Source: DASUFZ01 sp035541475 (GTDB lineage Bacteria > Myxococcota_A > UBA9160 > SMWR01). Taken from it: 64,000 bases of DNA. How positions within the stretch are numbered: position 1 is the stretch's first letter; every line of letters starts with the position of its first letter. The position numbers and the translations under genes are program-made. The stretch spans positions 1-64,000 of the forward strand of contig DATKND010000101.1 of the NCBI GenBank assembly GCA_035541475.1. Direction: 5' to 3'. Positions 34,582-42,982 of this stretch are shown piece by piece. Under the pieces are notes generated by a model. It worked only from the letters and a program-made list of their open reading frames with translations. It was not told where the DNA came from and searched no databases.

Positions 34582-35481
34582 ATTCGCCCGCAGCCGGCTC
34601 CGCGTCGCGTCGTCGAGACCGAGGCCGTCGCGCAGGTACGCCTCGTCGCTCCCGTAGTGCGAGTCGATCGCATCGAAGGCCGCCTGGAGATACTCGCGGC
34701 GCGCCTCGAAGAGCGGGCGCGCGTCGTCGGGACTCGTGCGGAAGAACGACGCCAGGCGCAGCACCGTCAGCATGTGGTCCGTCGCCGCCTGGCTGAAGCC
34801 GTTCGTCAGCAGGTAGTCCTGCATCACGGTGTCGCGCGGGACGCCGAGCGCGAGCAGCAGCGCCGCGGCCGCGAAGCCCGCACGGTCCTTGCCGGCCGTG
34901 CAGTGGAAGAGCACGGGCACGTTCTCCGAATCCGCGAGGTCGCGCAGGAAGCCGCCGTAGACGGCCGCGAAGTCCGTCACGAAGGCGCGGTTGCCGGCGA
35001 CGAGCATCTCGGACATGTCGGCGGCGCGCGCCCGACCCGAGAGCAGGCGCTCACGCAGTTCCGCCGGATCAAGCGCGTCGCCGAAGATCGGCCTCGGTAC
35101 GACGCGCGGAGCCGGCGCCTGAGGCAGGCGGTCGGGCTCGCGCTCGCGCTCGGCGTCGGAGCGGAAGTCCACCACCTCGCGCACGCCGAGGCGCGCGAGG
35201 TACGCGACGTCCTCGTCGGAGAGCGAGCCGAGCGCATCGCTCCGATACGCGACGCCCCAGCGCACGCGCTGCCCGTCGGCCGTCGCATAGCCTCCGAGAT
35301 CGCGCGCGTTGTGCGCGCCGTCGAGCGGGAGACGCCGCGCCGCTTCCCGCGCCGACTCGGGCAGGGCGCTCGGGATGACGCGCGCCTGGGGCGCTACGCC
35401 GCGTTCGCACGCGAGCGCGAGGGCCGCGAGGAGGACCAGGGCGGCGCCGAGGCGGCTCGTGCGGGGGAGCGTGCGAGACAC
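34567..35481 (-). CDS. Lipoprotein tyrosine-phosphatase-like protein
   Basis: A 304-residue protein. The lipobox region reads LAALALAC (Cys near residue 25). LDGAHNARDLGGY opens the Tyr_phosphatase_3 fold, VVDFRSDAERE follows, and the active loop is HCTAGKDRAGF (HCxxxxxR). It is therefore a predicted active phosphatase attached to a membrane, similar to bacterial PTPs that act on phosphotyrosine or phosphoinositides. It converges on the parvulin gene with a 15-base overlap and is divergent from the hybrid kinase. Confidence 0.87.
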   Translation of the reverse strand: MSRTLPRTSRLGAALVLLAALALACERGVAPQARVIPSALPESAREAARRLPLDGAHNARDLGGYATADGQRVRWGVAYRSDALGSLSDEDVAYLARLGVREVVDFRSDAEREREPDRLPQAPAPRVVPRPIFGDALDPAELRERLLSGRARAADMSEMLVAGNRAFVTDFAAVYGGFLRDLADSENVPVLFHCTAGKDRAGFAAAALLLALGVPRDTVMQDYLLTNGFSQAATDHMLTVLRLASFFRTSPDDARPLFEARREYLQAAFDAIDSHYGSDEAYLRDGLGLDDATRSRLRANLLEP

Positions 35482-35574
35482 GCGCGGACGCTAGCAGCCG
35501 GGCTGAGGGCGGCGTCCCATCGCCGCCGAGTCATCGCGTCCGCACGAAATCTCTAGCCAGACCGACCCGGTTGG

Positions 35575-35583
35575 TGATATACA
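35575..35583 (+). promoter_or_regulatory. Extended -10 promoter element for the hybrid kinase
   Basis: TGATATACA is an exact extended -10 (TGnTATACA) in otherwise GC-rich DNA, 32 bases before the GTG start of the kinase. No clear -35 is present, which extended -10 promoters can do without. Confidence 0.5.
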
Positions 35584-35614
35584 CTGCAACGCGACGACCC
35601 GGGAGCGGCCAGTA

Positions 35615-38600
35615 GTGCCGGAGACCGATTCCTACTCCCAGGCTCGGCTTCCGATGCCGCAGCATCGGGAGATCGAGATCGAGCTCGTCCGGCACCTCGT
35701 CCGGCAGGCGCCGACCGGCTTCGCAACCGGGACCCTGACGGTCGCGGCCGTGCTGCTCGTCTTGTGGCAGGCCGCTCCGAGGATGGCGCTGCTCACCTGG
35801 CTCCTCGCGATGGCGCTCCTCACGGCCCCGGCGTTCGGGATCGTCTGGCGCTGGCGGCGGCTCCGGAACGAGCCGCCGGAGATCTCGACGTGGCGACGGG
35901 CGCTCGCCCTCGGCTACGGGCTCGCCGGCGCGGGCTGGGGCTCGGCCTCGATCCTCCTGTATCCGCACGTGTCGACGTCGTTCCAGCTCTTCCTGCTCTT
36001 CGTCCTCGGCGGCTCGGGAGTGGGTGGAATGATCGCCCTCGCGCCGGTCCGTGAAGCGTTCGTCGCCTATCTGACGGCGATCTACGTGCCGATGATCGCG
36101 GTGCTGCTCGCCGACGCGACGTTGCCGAGTGTCGCGACGGGCCTCCTTCTGTCGATCTTCTGGGTGGCCACGATGCTGCTCGCCTCGGAGTTCCGTGCCC
36201 TGCTCGTCCATTCGCTGTCGCTGCGCTTCGAGAATCTCGAGCTCATCGCGGGCCTGTCGAAGGCAAAGGACGAGGCGGAGGTGGCGAGCCGCTCCAAGAC
36301 CCTGTTCCTCGCCAACGTGAGCCACGAGCTGCGCACCCCGCTCACGCTCATCCTCGGGCCGATCCGGCGGATCCTCGGTTCGAGTGCCTTCCGGGAGGAT
36401 CTGCGGGTCGATCTCGAGACGGCCGAGCGCAACGCGCAGGCGTTGCTGAAGCACGTGAACGACCTCCTCGAGGTCGCGCGCCTCGACGCCGGTCGGATGG
36501 AGCTCGACCGATCGCGCATGGACCTCGTCGAAGCGGTGCGCCGCACCGCCTCGCTCTTCGAAGTGGTGGCGAGGGAACGCGGTGTCGAGCTCTCGGTCGA
36601 GACACCGGAAGCGCTCTCGCTGACGGCCGATTCCGGGAAGATCGAGCGCGTTCTGCTGAACCTGCTCTCGAACGCGATGAAGTTCGTGCCGGACGGCGGG
36701 TGCGTGCGCGTGACACTGCGCGCCCTTCGCGAACAAATCCTGCTCTCGGTCGACGACAGCGGTCCGGGCGTCCCCGTGGCCTTGCGCGAGGCGATCTTCG
36801 AACGGTTTCGCACCGGAGGCGAAGGCACTGCGCGCTCGGGCGGAACGGGTCTCGGTCTGGCCATCGTGCGGGAGGTGATCTCGCTGCACGGCGGACGCGT
36901 CGAGGTCGGCGAGAGCGTGGAGGGCGGCGCCCGATTCGAGGTGCGGCTGCCGTACGCGCCGGAAGCTCCCGTGGGAGCGACCGGAGCACGGCCGTCCGAC
37001 CGGAACGTGCTCGACGAAATCGCACGGCAGATGGTGAAGGAGCTGCTGCCGAGGAGCGAGCCGATCCCGGCGCTCTATCAGGGCGGGAGCCAGGGGCTGG
37101 TGCTCGTGGTCGAGGACCATCCGGAGATGAATCGGTTCCTCTGCGATTGCCTGGCGCGCGACTATCGCGTGGCGAGCGCGTTCGACGGCCGTCAGGGGCT
37201 CGAGAAGGCGCTCGAGTTGCGGCCGGATCTCATCCTCTGCGACGTCATGTTGCCGGTGATGAGCGGCGACGTGCTCGTGCGTGAGCTCAGAACGCATCCC
37301 GAGCTCGAGGGCTCTCCGATCCTCGTGCTGACCGCGAAGGCGGACGAGGAGCTGCGCGTCAGCCTGCTGCGCGAGGGCGCGCAGGACGTCCTGACCAAGC
37401 CCTTCGCGGCCGAGGAGCTACAGGCGCGGGTCGCGAATCTCATCATCCTGAAGCGTACGCTCGACGTGCTCCAGCGCGCGCTCTCGAGCCAGAGTCGCGA
37501 TCTCGCGAACCTTGCGGACGAGCTCGCCGCCGCGAACCGCGCCAAGGACGAATTCCTCGCCATCCTGTCGCACGAGCTGAAGACTCCACTGACTCCGATC
37601 CTCGGCTGGGCCTCGCTCCTGCAGACGGGGAGGCTCGACGCCCAGGCGAGAGTGCGCGGGCTGGAGGCGATCGAGCGCAACGCCCGGCTCCAGGCGCGGA
37701 TCGTCGAGGATCTTCTCGATGTATCGCGTGCGATGACGGACAAGCTCCAATTGAACGTCGCGCCGATCGCGCTCGATCCGGTGATTCTGGCGGCGATCGA
37801 CGCGCTCTCCCCCATGGCCGAAGCCAGGCGCGTCGCCATCGGGGTCGATATCGACCCGAGCGCGGGCCTGGTGTCGGGCGACGTCGATCGGCTCCAGCAG
37901 GTCGTGTGGAATCTCCTCTCCAACGCGATCAAGTTCACGCCGGAAGGCGGCCGGGTCGAGATCCGGCTCGCGCGTGTCGGCAGGCACCTCGAGCTCGGCG
38001 TCCGCGACAACGGCCGCGGTATCCGACCCGAGTTGCTCCACCGGCTCTTCGAGCGCTTCTGGCAGGGCGATGGATCCATCACGCGGGCACACGGGGGATT
38101 GGGGCTCGGGCTCGCCGTGGTCCGGTCTCTGGTCGAGCTGCACGGCGGATCGGTGACAGCCGAGAGCGAGGGCGAAGGGCGCGGCGCCACCTTCATCGTG
38201 ACCTTGCCGGCTCTCTCCGACCTCCAGGGTCCGATCGCCGCCGAGTCATCGGCGGTGGCGGCCCCGGCGATCTGTCACGGACTGAAGGTGCTGGTGGTCG
38301 ACGACAACCCCGACACCTGTGAGACCGTCGCGGCGATCCTCGAGCGTTCGGGAGCGCAGGTGCAGACGTGCGTGTGCGCGAGCCAGGCCCTCACCACCAT
38401 GGATCGCTGGCTTCCCGACATCCTGGTGTCCGACATCGCGATGCCGGGAGAGGACGGGTACGCGCTCATCCGCAAGGTGCGAGCCCGCCGGATCGAGGAG
38501 GGAGGACGGGTGCCGGCCGTGGCGCTGACCGCATACGGGCGCAGCGAGGATCGCGCGAAGGCGCTCCTGGCGGGCTTCCAGATGCACGTCGACAAGCCGG

Positions 38601-38668
38601 TCCAACCGGGCGACCTCGTCGCGATCGTCGCGAGCATCGCCGGGCAGCGCGCGATGTTCCTGCATTAG
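35615..38668 (+). CDS. Hybrid sensor kinase with two histidine-kinase cores and two receivers
   Basis: A 1017-residue membrane protein. Residues 35-195 hold about six spans. Kinase core 1 has SHELRTPLT (His about 236), NLLSNAMKF and GGTGLGLAI. Receiver 1 has Asp in LILCDVMLP (about 541) and Lys in LTKPF. Kinase core 2 has SHELKTPLT (about 651), NLLSNAIKF and GGLGLGLAV. Receiver 2 has VLVVDDNPD and Asp in ILVSDIAMP (about 939). All phospho-acceptors are intact. The order TM-HK-REC-HK-REC suggests a built-in phosphorelay. No output regulator is adjacent. GTG start with GGGAG upstream. Confidence 0.9.
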   Translation: MPETDSYSQARLPMPQHREIEIELVRHLVRQAPTGFATGTLTVAAVLLVLWQAAPRMALLTWLLAMALLTAPAFGIVWRWRRLRNEPPEISTWRRALALGYGLAGAGWGSASILLYPHVSTSFQLFLLFVLGGSGVGGMIALAPVREAFVAYLTAIYVPMIAVLLADATLPSVATGLLLSIFWVATMLLASEFRALLVHSLSLRFENLELIAGLSKAKDEAEVASRSKTLFLANVSHELRTPLTLILGPIRRILGSSAFREDLRVDLETAERNAQALLKHVNDLLEVARLDAGRMELDRSRMDLVEAVRRTASLFEVVARERGVELSVETPEALSLTADSGKIERVLLNLLSNAMKFVPDGGCVRVTLRALREQILLSVDDSGPGVPVALREAIFERFRTGGEGTARSGGTGLGLAIVREVISLHGGRVEVGESVEGGARFEVRLPYAPEAPVGATGARPSDRNVLDEIARQMVKELLPRSEPIPALYQGGSQGLVLVVEDHPEMNRFLCDCLARDYRVASAFDGRQGLEKALELRPDLILCDVMLPVMSGDVLVRELRTHPELEGSPILVLTAKADEELRVSLLREGAQDVLTKPFAAEELQARVANLIILKRTLDVLQRALSSQSRDLANLADELAAANRAKDEFLAILSHELKTPLTPILGWASLLQTGRLDAQARVRGLEAIERNARLQARIVEDLLDVSRAMTDKLQLNVAPIALDPVILAAIDALSPMAEARRVAIGVDIDPSAGLVSGDVDRLQQVVWNLLSNAIKFTPEGGRVEIRLARVGRHLELGVRDNGRGIRPELLHRLFERFWQGDGSITRAHGGLGLGLAVVRSLVELHGGSVTAESEGEGRGATFIVTLPALSDLQGPIAAESSAVAAPAICHGLKVLVVDDNPDTCETVAAILERSGAQVQTCVCASQALTTMDRWLPDILVSDIAMPGEDGYALIRKVRARRIEEGGRVPAVALTAYGRSEDRAKALLAGFQMHVDKPVQPGDLVAIVASIAGQRAMFLH

Positions 38669-38695
38669 AGGCTGGACCCAGGACGGGAGGCGATC

Positions 38696-39916
38696 TCAGA
38701 CGCGCGGCTCGCAGCCCGCGCCGCGTTTCAGCAGTGGCGCCAGCGCGTGCGACACGTGGCGCGCCAGCCGCTCGCTGCCCTGCTGCGTGAAGCTCACGAG
38801 GTCGATGAAGCCGTCCCGGCCGGCGCCGTCGAGGTCGTCGTCCGGGGCGATCACCTCGGCGCGGTAGGCGGCGCCGAGGAGCGGCAGGAGCCTCGCGTGA
38901 TTGTAGTTCGCGACCGCGAGCGCGCGCGCCTCGGGCCACACCGACTCGTGGAAGCGCACGACCGGCTCGGGCGTGGCGCCCGCGACCGCGAGCGCGACGG
39001 GCACGAGCGCGACGTCGACGCCGTGCTCGCGCGCCTCGAGGAGCAGCCTTCGGTAGCGGCGCGCAGCGGGCGAGCGCTTCAGCTGCTCGGGCGGCGGCGT
39101 CGCCGCGAGCGCCGCCTGGAGGTGGCGCGCGTCGGCGCGCTCGCGCAGCGGGCGCTCGAGCGCGGTCAGCCAGCGCGACGCGCGCGCGACGGGGAACGTG
39201 GAATGGAGCGAGTCGCCCGGGACGAGCCCGTCGAAGGCGTCGATGCCCGGGTAGACGACGAGCAGATCGGGCGCGAGCGGATCGACCTCGATCTCGTAGT
39301 TCTCGCCGAGGCTCTGCAAGGTGCGGCCCGGGCGGCCGGCGTTGCGCACCGCGACGCGACGCGCGCACGTGTAGCCGGTGTCGATCTCGCGCTGGAGCTG
39401 CTCCGGCCAGGGCTGCTCGCCTTCGTTCTGGGGCGCGCCGAAGGTGGCGGCGTCGCCGACCACGACGATGCGCCACGCGCCCTCGGGCGGAGCGTCCGCG
39501 CGCCGCAGCCCCAGCGAGTCGAGCTCGACGTCGCGGCCGAACAAGGAGAATCGCTGCGCCGGCGCGAGCGGCGTCTCGCCGCGGAGCAGCTTGCGCTCGC
39601 GCTCGTGCTCGTCCCAGAAGCGCTTCATCGCCTCGGGATCGCCGCCCGACGCGCTGAACGAGAAGCTCGGCTGCGGCGCGGGTGCGACACGAGCGGGCAC
39701 GAGCTCGGCGAGGGAGAGCGCGACCACGACTCCCGCGACGACCTCCGCCGCGCGCCGAAGCCAGGCGGTCCGGCCGCGCGTGACCACGACGAGGCTCGCG
39801 GCGAGGATCCACGCGCCGGCGTGGAAGGCCGGCGCGGAGCCCGCGAGATGTCCGCGCACGAAGAGCTCCGCGCCACCGATCAGTCCCACGAGCAGCAGCA
39901 GGGCGCGGGTCGACAC
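38696..39916 (-). CDS. Membrane-anchored SGNH-fold protein lacking catalytic Ser and His
   Basis: A 406-residue protein with an N-terminal set of about three membrane spans and a C-terminal SGNH/GDSL fold. Block I reads VVVGDAATFGAP where active members have GDS; the oxyanion Asn region is VRNAGRPGRTLQS; block V reads FIDLVSFTQQGSERLA where DxxH is expected. Ser and His are therefore both replaced, suggesting a binding role or loss of activity. Related proteins modify exopolysaccharides. GTG at 39914-39916. It is divergent from the sirtuin gene. Confidence 0.75.
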   Translation of the reverse strand: MSTRALLLLVGLIGGAELFVRGHLAGSAPAFHAGAWILAASLVVVTRGRTAWLRRAAEVVAGVVVALSLAELVPARVAPAPQPSFSFSASGGDPEAMKRFWDEHERERKLLRGETPLAPAQRFSLFGRDVELDSLGLRRADAPPEGAWRIVVVGDAATFGAPQNEGEQPWPEQLQREIDTGYTCARRVAVRNAGRPGRTLQSLGENYEIEVDPLAPDLLVVYPGIDAFDGLVPGDSLHSTFPVARASRWLTALERPLRERADARHLQAALAATPPPEQLKRSPAARRYRRLLLEAREHGVDVALVPVALAVAGATPEPVVRFHESVWPEARALAVANYNHARLLPLLGAAYRAEVIAPDDDLDGAGRDGFIDLVSFTQQGSERLARHVSHALAPLLKRGAGCEPRV

Positions 39917-39983
39917 GGGGGCGGACCCTAACCGACCGAAGGGCCCTAGCCAGAGGACCCTCGGACCCGGCAGAATGCGAGGC

Positions 39984-40766
39984 ATGGACGTCGAAGAGGA
40001 TCCGGTCGAGAGCGTGCGCTGCTGGATCGACGAGGCCTCGCGCATCGTCGTGTTGACCGGCGCCGGGATCTCGACCGACTCGGGCATCCCCGATTTTCGC
40101 GGGCCGCAGGGCCTGTGGACGAAGAACCCCGAAGCCGAGAAGATGGCGACGCTCCAGCACTACATGGGCAGCCGCGAGGTGCGAAAGCTCGCCTGGAAGA
40201 CGCGGCTGGACATGGACGGTCGGAAGGCCCAGCCGAATGCGGGGCACCGCGCGCTCGTCGAGCTCGAGCGCCGCGGGAAGCTGCTCGCGCTGATCACGCA
40301 GAACGTCGACGGCCTGCACGTCGCCGCCGGGACCTCGCGCGACCGCATCGTCGAGATCCACGGAACCTTGCAGGAGGTCGTCTGCATGTCGTGCGGCGAG
40401 CGGGCGCCGATGGAGCGCGCGCTCGCGCGCGTGCGCGCCGGCGAGGAGGATCCCGCGTGTCGCAGCTGCGACGGGATCCTCAAGTCGGCGACGATCTCGT
40501 TCGGGCAGGGCCTGGTGCCGCAGGATCTCGCGCGCTGCGAGCGCGTCGCACAGGAGTGTGACCTGCTGCTCGCGGTCGGCTCGACTCTGGCGGTCTACCC
40601 CGTTGCGGGCGTGGTGCCGCTCGCGCGCCAGAGCGGCGCGCGCATCGCGATCGTGAACGGCGGCCCGACGGAGATGGACGATCTCGCGGACGCGATGCTA
40701 CGCGGATCGATCTCGGAGCTGCTGCCGCGACTGGTCACCGGCCGCACGGAAGGATGGAGTCACTGA
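39984..40766 (+). CDS. Sirtuin NAD-dependent deacylase
   Basis: A 260-residue class of CobB-like sirtuin: GAGISTDSGIPDFRGPQGLW, TQNVDGLHVAAG, catalytic His in EIHGTLQEV, zinc Cys pairs CMSCG and CRSCDG, and AVGSTLAVYPVA. It removes acyl groups from lysines using NAD. ATG 39984 is chosen; ATG 39975 in the same frame adds three residues. The TerB-like gene starts directly after its stop, so the two form an operon. Confidence 0.9.
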   Translation: MDVEEDPVESVRCWIDEASRIVVLTGAGISTDSGIPDFRGPQGLWTKNPEAEKMATLQHYMGSREVRKLAWKTRLDMDGRKAQPNAGHRALVELERRGKLLALITQNVDGLHVAAGTSRDRIVEIHGTLQEVVCMSCGERAPMERALARVRAGEEDPACRSCDGILKSATISFGQGLVPQDLARCERVAQECDLLLAVGSTLAVYPVAGVVPLARQSGARIAIVNGGPTEMDDLADAMLRGSISELLPRLVTGRTEGWSH

Positions 40767-40767
40767 C

Positions 40768-41097
40768 ATGCGCCTGATCGATCTCGACCGCGAGGACCGA
40801 CTGCGGCTGCTCCAGTTCGTGTGCAGCTTCGCCTGGGCCGATCTCGAGGTGCGGCCGGAGGAGCGCGCCTTCGTGATGCGGCTCGTGCGCCGCCTCGGTC
40901 TCGACGAGCGCGAGGAGAAGAAGGTGGAGGGCTGGCTCGAGGTGCCGCCGCCGATCGAGGCGGTCGACCCGATGGACATCCCGGCCGCGCATCGCAAGAC
41001 GTTCCTCGCGGCGATCGACGGCGTGATCGCGGCGGACGGGGTGGTGCAGCCGGAGGAGCGCGAGAGTCTGCGGTTGCTGGAGCAGTTGCTCCGCTGA
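40768..41097 (+). CDS. TerB-like helical protein
   Basis: A 109-residue all-helical acidic protein with WADLEVRPEERAFVMRL and AIDGVIAADGVVQPEERE. The two halves carry the paired acidic DxxVxPxE segments of TerB/tellurite-resistance-like domains, which probably bind metal. It starts one base after the sirtuin stop, so both are co-translated. Function beyond family is unknown. Confidence 0.8.
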   Translation: MRLIDLDREDRLRLLQFVCSFAWADLEVRPEERAFVMRLVRRLGLDEREEKKVEGWLEVPPPIEAVDPMDIPAAHRKTFLAAIDGVIAADGVVQPEERESLRLLEQLLR

Positions 41098-41107
41098 CCG
41101 CGCTCGT

Positions 41108-41181
41108 CGACCGGGGACGAAGTCGGGTCCCCTGCGGCGGCCATCTGTTCCTCCTCGGGGACCCGACTTCGTCCCCGATCG
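41108..41181. terminator. Family A hairpin repeat, copy 3 (convergent gap, different stem)
   Basis: Arms 41108-41132 and 41157-41181 pair over 25 bases with one mismatch. The stem sequence (GGACGAAGTCGGG) differs from the other copies, yet both arms changed together. The 24-base loop (41133-41156) is identical to copy 1. It lies between the TerB-like stop (41097) and the minus-strand lipoprotein gene ending at 41234 or 41354. Confidence 0.68.
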
Positions 41182-41187
41182 ATCTGG

Positions 41188-41228
41188 CTCCGCTCGCCTG
41201 CGGCTCGCTGCGCGCGCCTTCGGCGCTT
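41188..41228 (-). repeat. Family B dispersed repeat, degenerate
   Basis: Minus-strand copy with hairpin GCGCC-GAA-GGCGC and core GCGCAGCGAGCCGCAGGCGA. It lies directly after the extended reading frame of the lipoprotein gene, beside family A copy 3. Confidence 0.6.
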
Positions 41229-41233
41229 GAGGG

Positions 41234-41749
41234 TCAGGGCGCGTAGATGCTCCGGTCGACCTTTCCGCGTTCGACCAGAACGTCGGCGGGCCCGACCTCT
41301 GCATTCAGGTCCTCGACGAGCTTCTCCTCGAGCGCCAGAGTGAAATCCGTCGGCTATGCGCGTTCGAGATCCCGGATGATCAGGCGCAACCCGTCGCCAT
41401 CGAGATGTCGCTCGAGCACCAGGAGGATGCGCCCCCGATCCTTGACCGGCGAACGAATCGTGTTTCGGTAGACCGCGATGGGCCGATATTCGTCTTGCTC
41501 CCCGGTCGCTGCCCGCTGCATTGCTTCGAGGTCGAGCGGCGACGATTCCATCTCGAAGGAGCGTGCGACCTGAGCTACCACGGCTTCCGCGCGAGGGGCC
41601 GAGTTGCCACGACCCACTGTTGCCTCGTTCGGTTCGACCGTGATGCTGGCGGAGTACGTGGAGCAGGCGATCCACGAGGTGGTCAGAACTCCGATGGCGA
41701 GCCACGCCCCTATGCGTTCGAGCGCGCGCGATACGAGTTCAGGCTTCAA
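41234..41749 (-). pseudogene. Lipoprotein gene interrupted by an in-frame amber codon
   Basis: From ATG 41749 a 131-residue lipoprotein is read (lipobox TTSWIAC, then STYSASITVEPNEATVGRG) and ends at TAG 41354-41356. The same frame continues without a break for 39 more sense codons (PTDFTLALEEKLVEDLNAEV ... VDRSIYAP) to TGA 41234-41236. The continuation looks like real coding sequence. It is either a recent nonsense mutation, a sequence error or readthrough. No family is recognised. It starts 3 bases after the endonuclease V stop, so it belongs to that transcript. Confidence 0.6.
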
Positions 41750-41752
41750 CGA

Positions 41753-42430
41753 TCACTCCTTCCGCTTCGCCTCCGCCACCGCGCGGTCCGCGAGGCGCGT
41801 CGGCTCGGGCAGGCGGTGGCCGCCGTCGGAGGCGAGGACGAGCGCCTCGGCGCTCGCGAGGTCGACGAGGTTGCCGATGCTGACGAAGATCGGCTTGCTG
41901 CCCTCGCGCGTGCGCAGCACGCTGCCGATGGTGTCGCCGTTGTGTGTGAGAAGCGCGCGCGCGCCGCGGCGCGCGCCGGGCTCGGCGTGCGTGCCGCACA
42001 GCCGGCTCTTCGCGACGCCGACCGTCGGGATGCCGACGAGCACGCCGAGATGACACGCGATGCCGAAGCGCCGCGGGTGCGCGTAGCCGTGGCCGTCGAC
42101 GAGCAGCGCGTCGGGCGTGCGGCGCAGCCTTCGCAGCGCGGCCAGGATCGCCGGCGCTTCCCGGAACGAGAGCAGGCCCGGCACGTACGGGAAGCGCAGC
42201 GGGCGCCATGCGGTGCGCGTCTCGACGAGCTGCCGCGTCTCGCCGTCCCACAGCACGGCGGCCGCGATGCAGCGCTCGCCGTCGGCGGAGAAGGCGCAGT
42301 CGACGCCCGCGAGCCAGCGCGGCTCTCGTTCGAGCGCGCGGATCGCGACGCGACCCGCGAGGCGCCGCTGCACCGCGATCGCCTCGGCCGGCGAGATCGC
42401 GAAGCGGTGCGGCGCGCGCGGGATCTTCAT
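41753..42430 (-). CDS. nfi: Endonuclease V
   Basis: A 225-residue deoxyinosine-specific endonuclease. WLAGVDCAFSADG holds the first catalytic Asp, RFPYVPGLLSFREAP is the wedge (PYxP) motif, and LLVDGHGYAHPRRFGIACHLG holds the second acidic site. GVAKSRLCG and GGHRLPEPTRLAD complete the family pattern. It nicks DNA or RNA 3' to deaminated adenine. ATG 42428-42430. It is upstream of the interrupted lipoprotein gene on the same strand. Confidence 0.92.
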   Translation of the reverse strand: MKIPRAPHRFAISPAEAIAVQRRLAGRVAIRALEREPRWLAGVDCAFSADGERCIAAAVLWDGETRQLVETRTAWRPLRFPYVPGLLSFREAPAILAALRRLRRTPDALLVDGHGYAHPRRFGIACHLGVLVGIPTVGVAKSRLCGTHAEPGARRGARALLTHNGDTIGSVLRTREGSKPIFVSIGNLVDLASAEALVLASDGGHRLPEPTRLADRAVAEAKRKE

Positions 42431-42610
42431 TCACTGCCTCAGATCGAATGTCGCTCACCTGCGGCCGTGCGTGAGGTTACTGCGGTGCGACGAGCCGAGG
42501 CTTCGGCTGTCGGAAGCGCACGGCCGGCAGGTGCAGCGACTGTCGGGCGGTGCGCTGGAGCCGACGGCTCCCTCGCCGGACACGCTTGGTTTTCGTTGTA
42601 GACTGCGCCC

Positions 42611-42982
42611 ATGACGAACCCCGAGAAGATCGTCCGCCGCTTCTGCGAGGCCGCGACGCGCCGCGACGCCGCCGAGCTCGCCGGCTTCTTCAGCGAAGAC
42701 GCCGTCTATCACAACATCCCGATCGACCCCGTGCGCGGTCCCGCGGCGATCCGCGCGATGCTCGAATCCTTCATGGGGCCGGCGTCGCACGCGGAGTTCG
42801 AGATCAAGGGCATCGCCGCGCACGGAAACCTCGTGCTCACCGAGCGCGTCGATCGCTTCGTCGTGAACGGCAAGCCGGTCGCGCTGCCCGTGATGGGAGC
42901 CTTCGAGGTGCGGGCCGACGGCAAGATCACGGCCTGGCGCGACTACTTCGACCTCGCGCAGTTCACCAAGCAGCTCGCGTGA
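42611..42982 (+). CDS. Limonene-1,2-epoxide hydrolase / SnoaL-like protein
   Basis: A 123-residue NTF2-fold protein. The Asp-Arg-Asp triad of limonene epoxide hydrolases can be placed: Arg and Asp in LTERVDRF and Asp in WRDYFD, with YHNIPIDPVRG near the start. It therefore probably hydrolyses an epoxide or acts on a related small terpenoid or steroid-like ligand. The stop overlaps the start of the histidine phosphatase gene (GTGA). Confidence 0.82.
   Translation: MTNPEKIVRRFCEAATRRDAAELAGFFSEDAVYHNIPIDPVRGPAAIRAMLESFMGPASHAEFEIKGIAAHGNLVLTERVDRFVVNGKPVALPVMGAFEVRADGKITAWRDYFDLAQFTKQLA

Noticed and set aside
41354..41356. Pyrrolysine at the amber codon
   Set aside because: No pyl genes or PYLIS-like structure are visible in the window, and the protein is an ordinary small lipoprotein; mutation or error is simpler.
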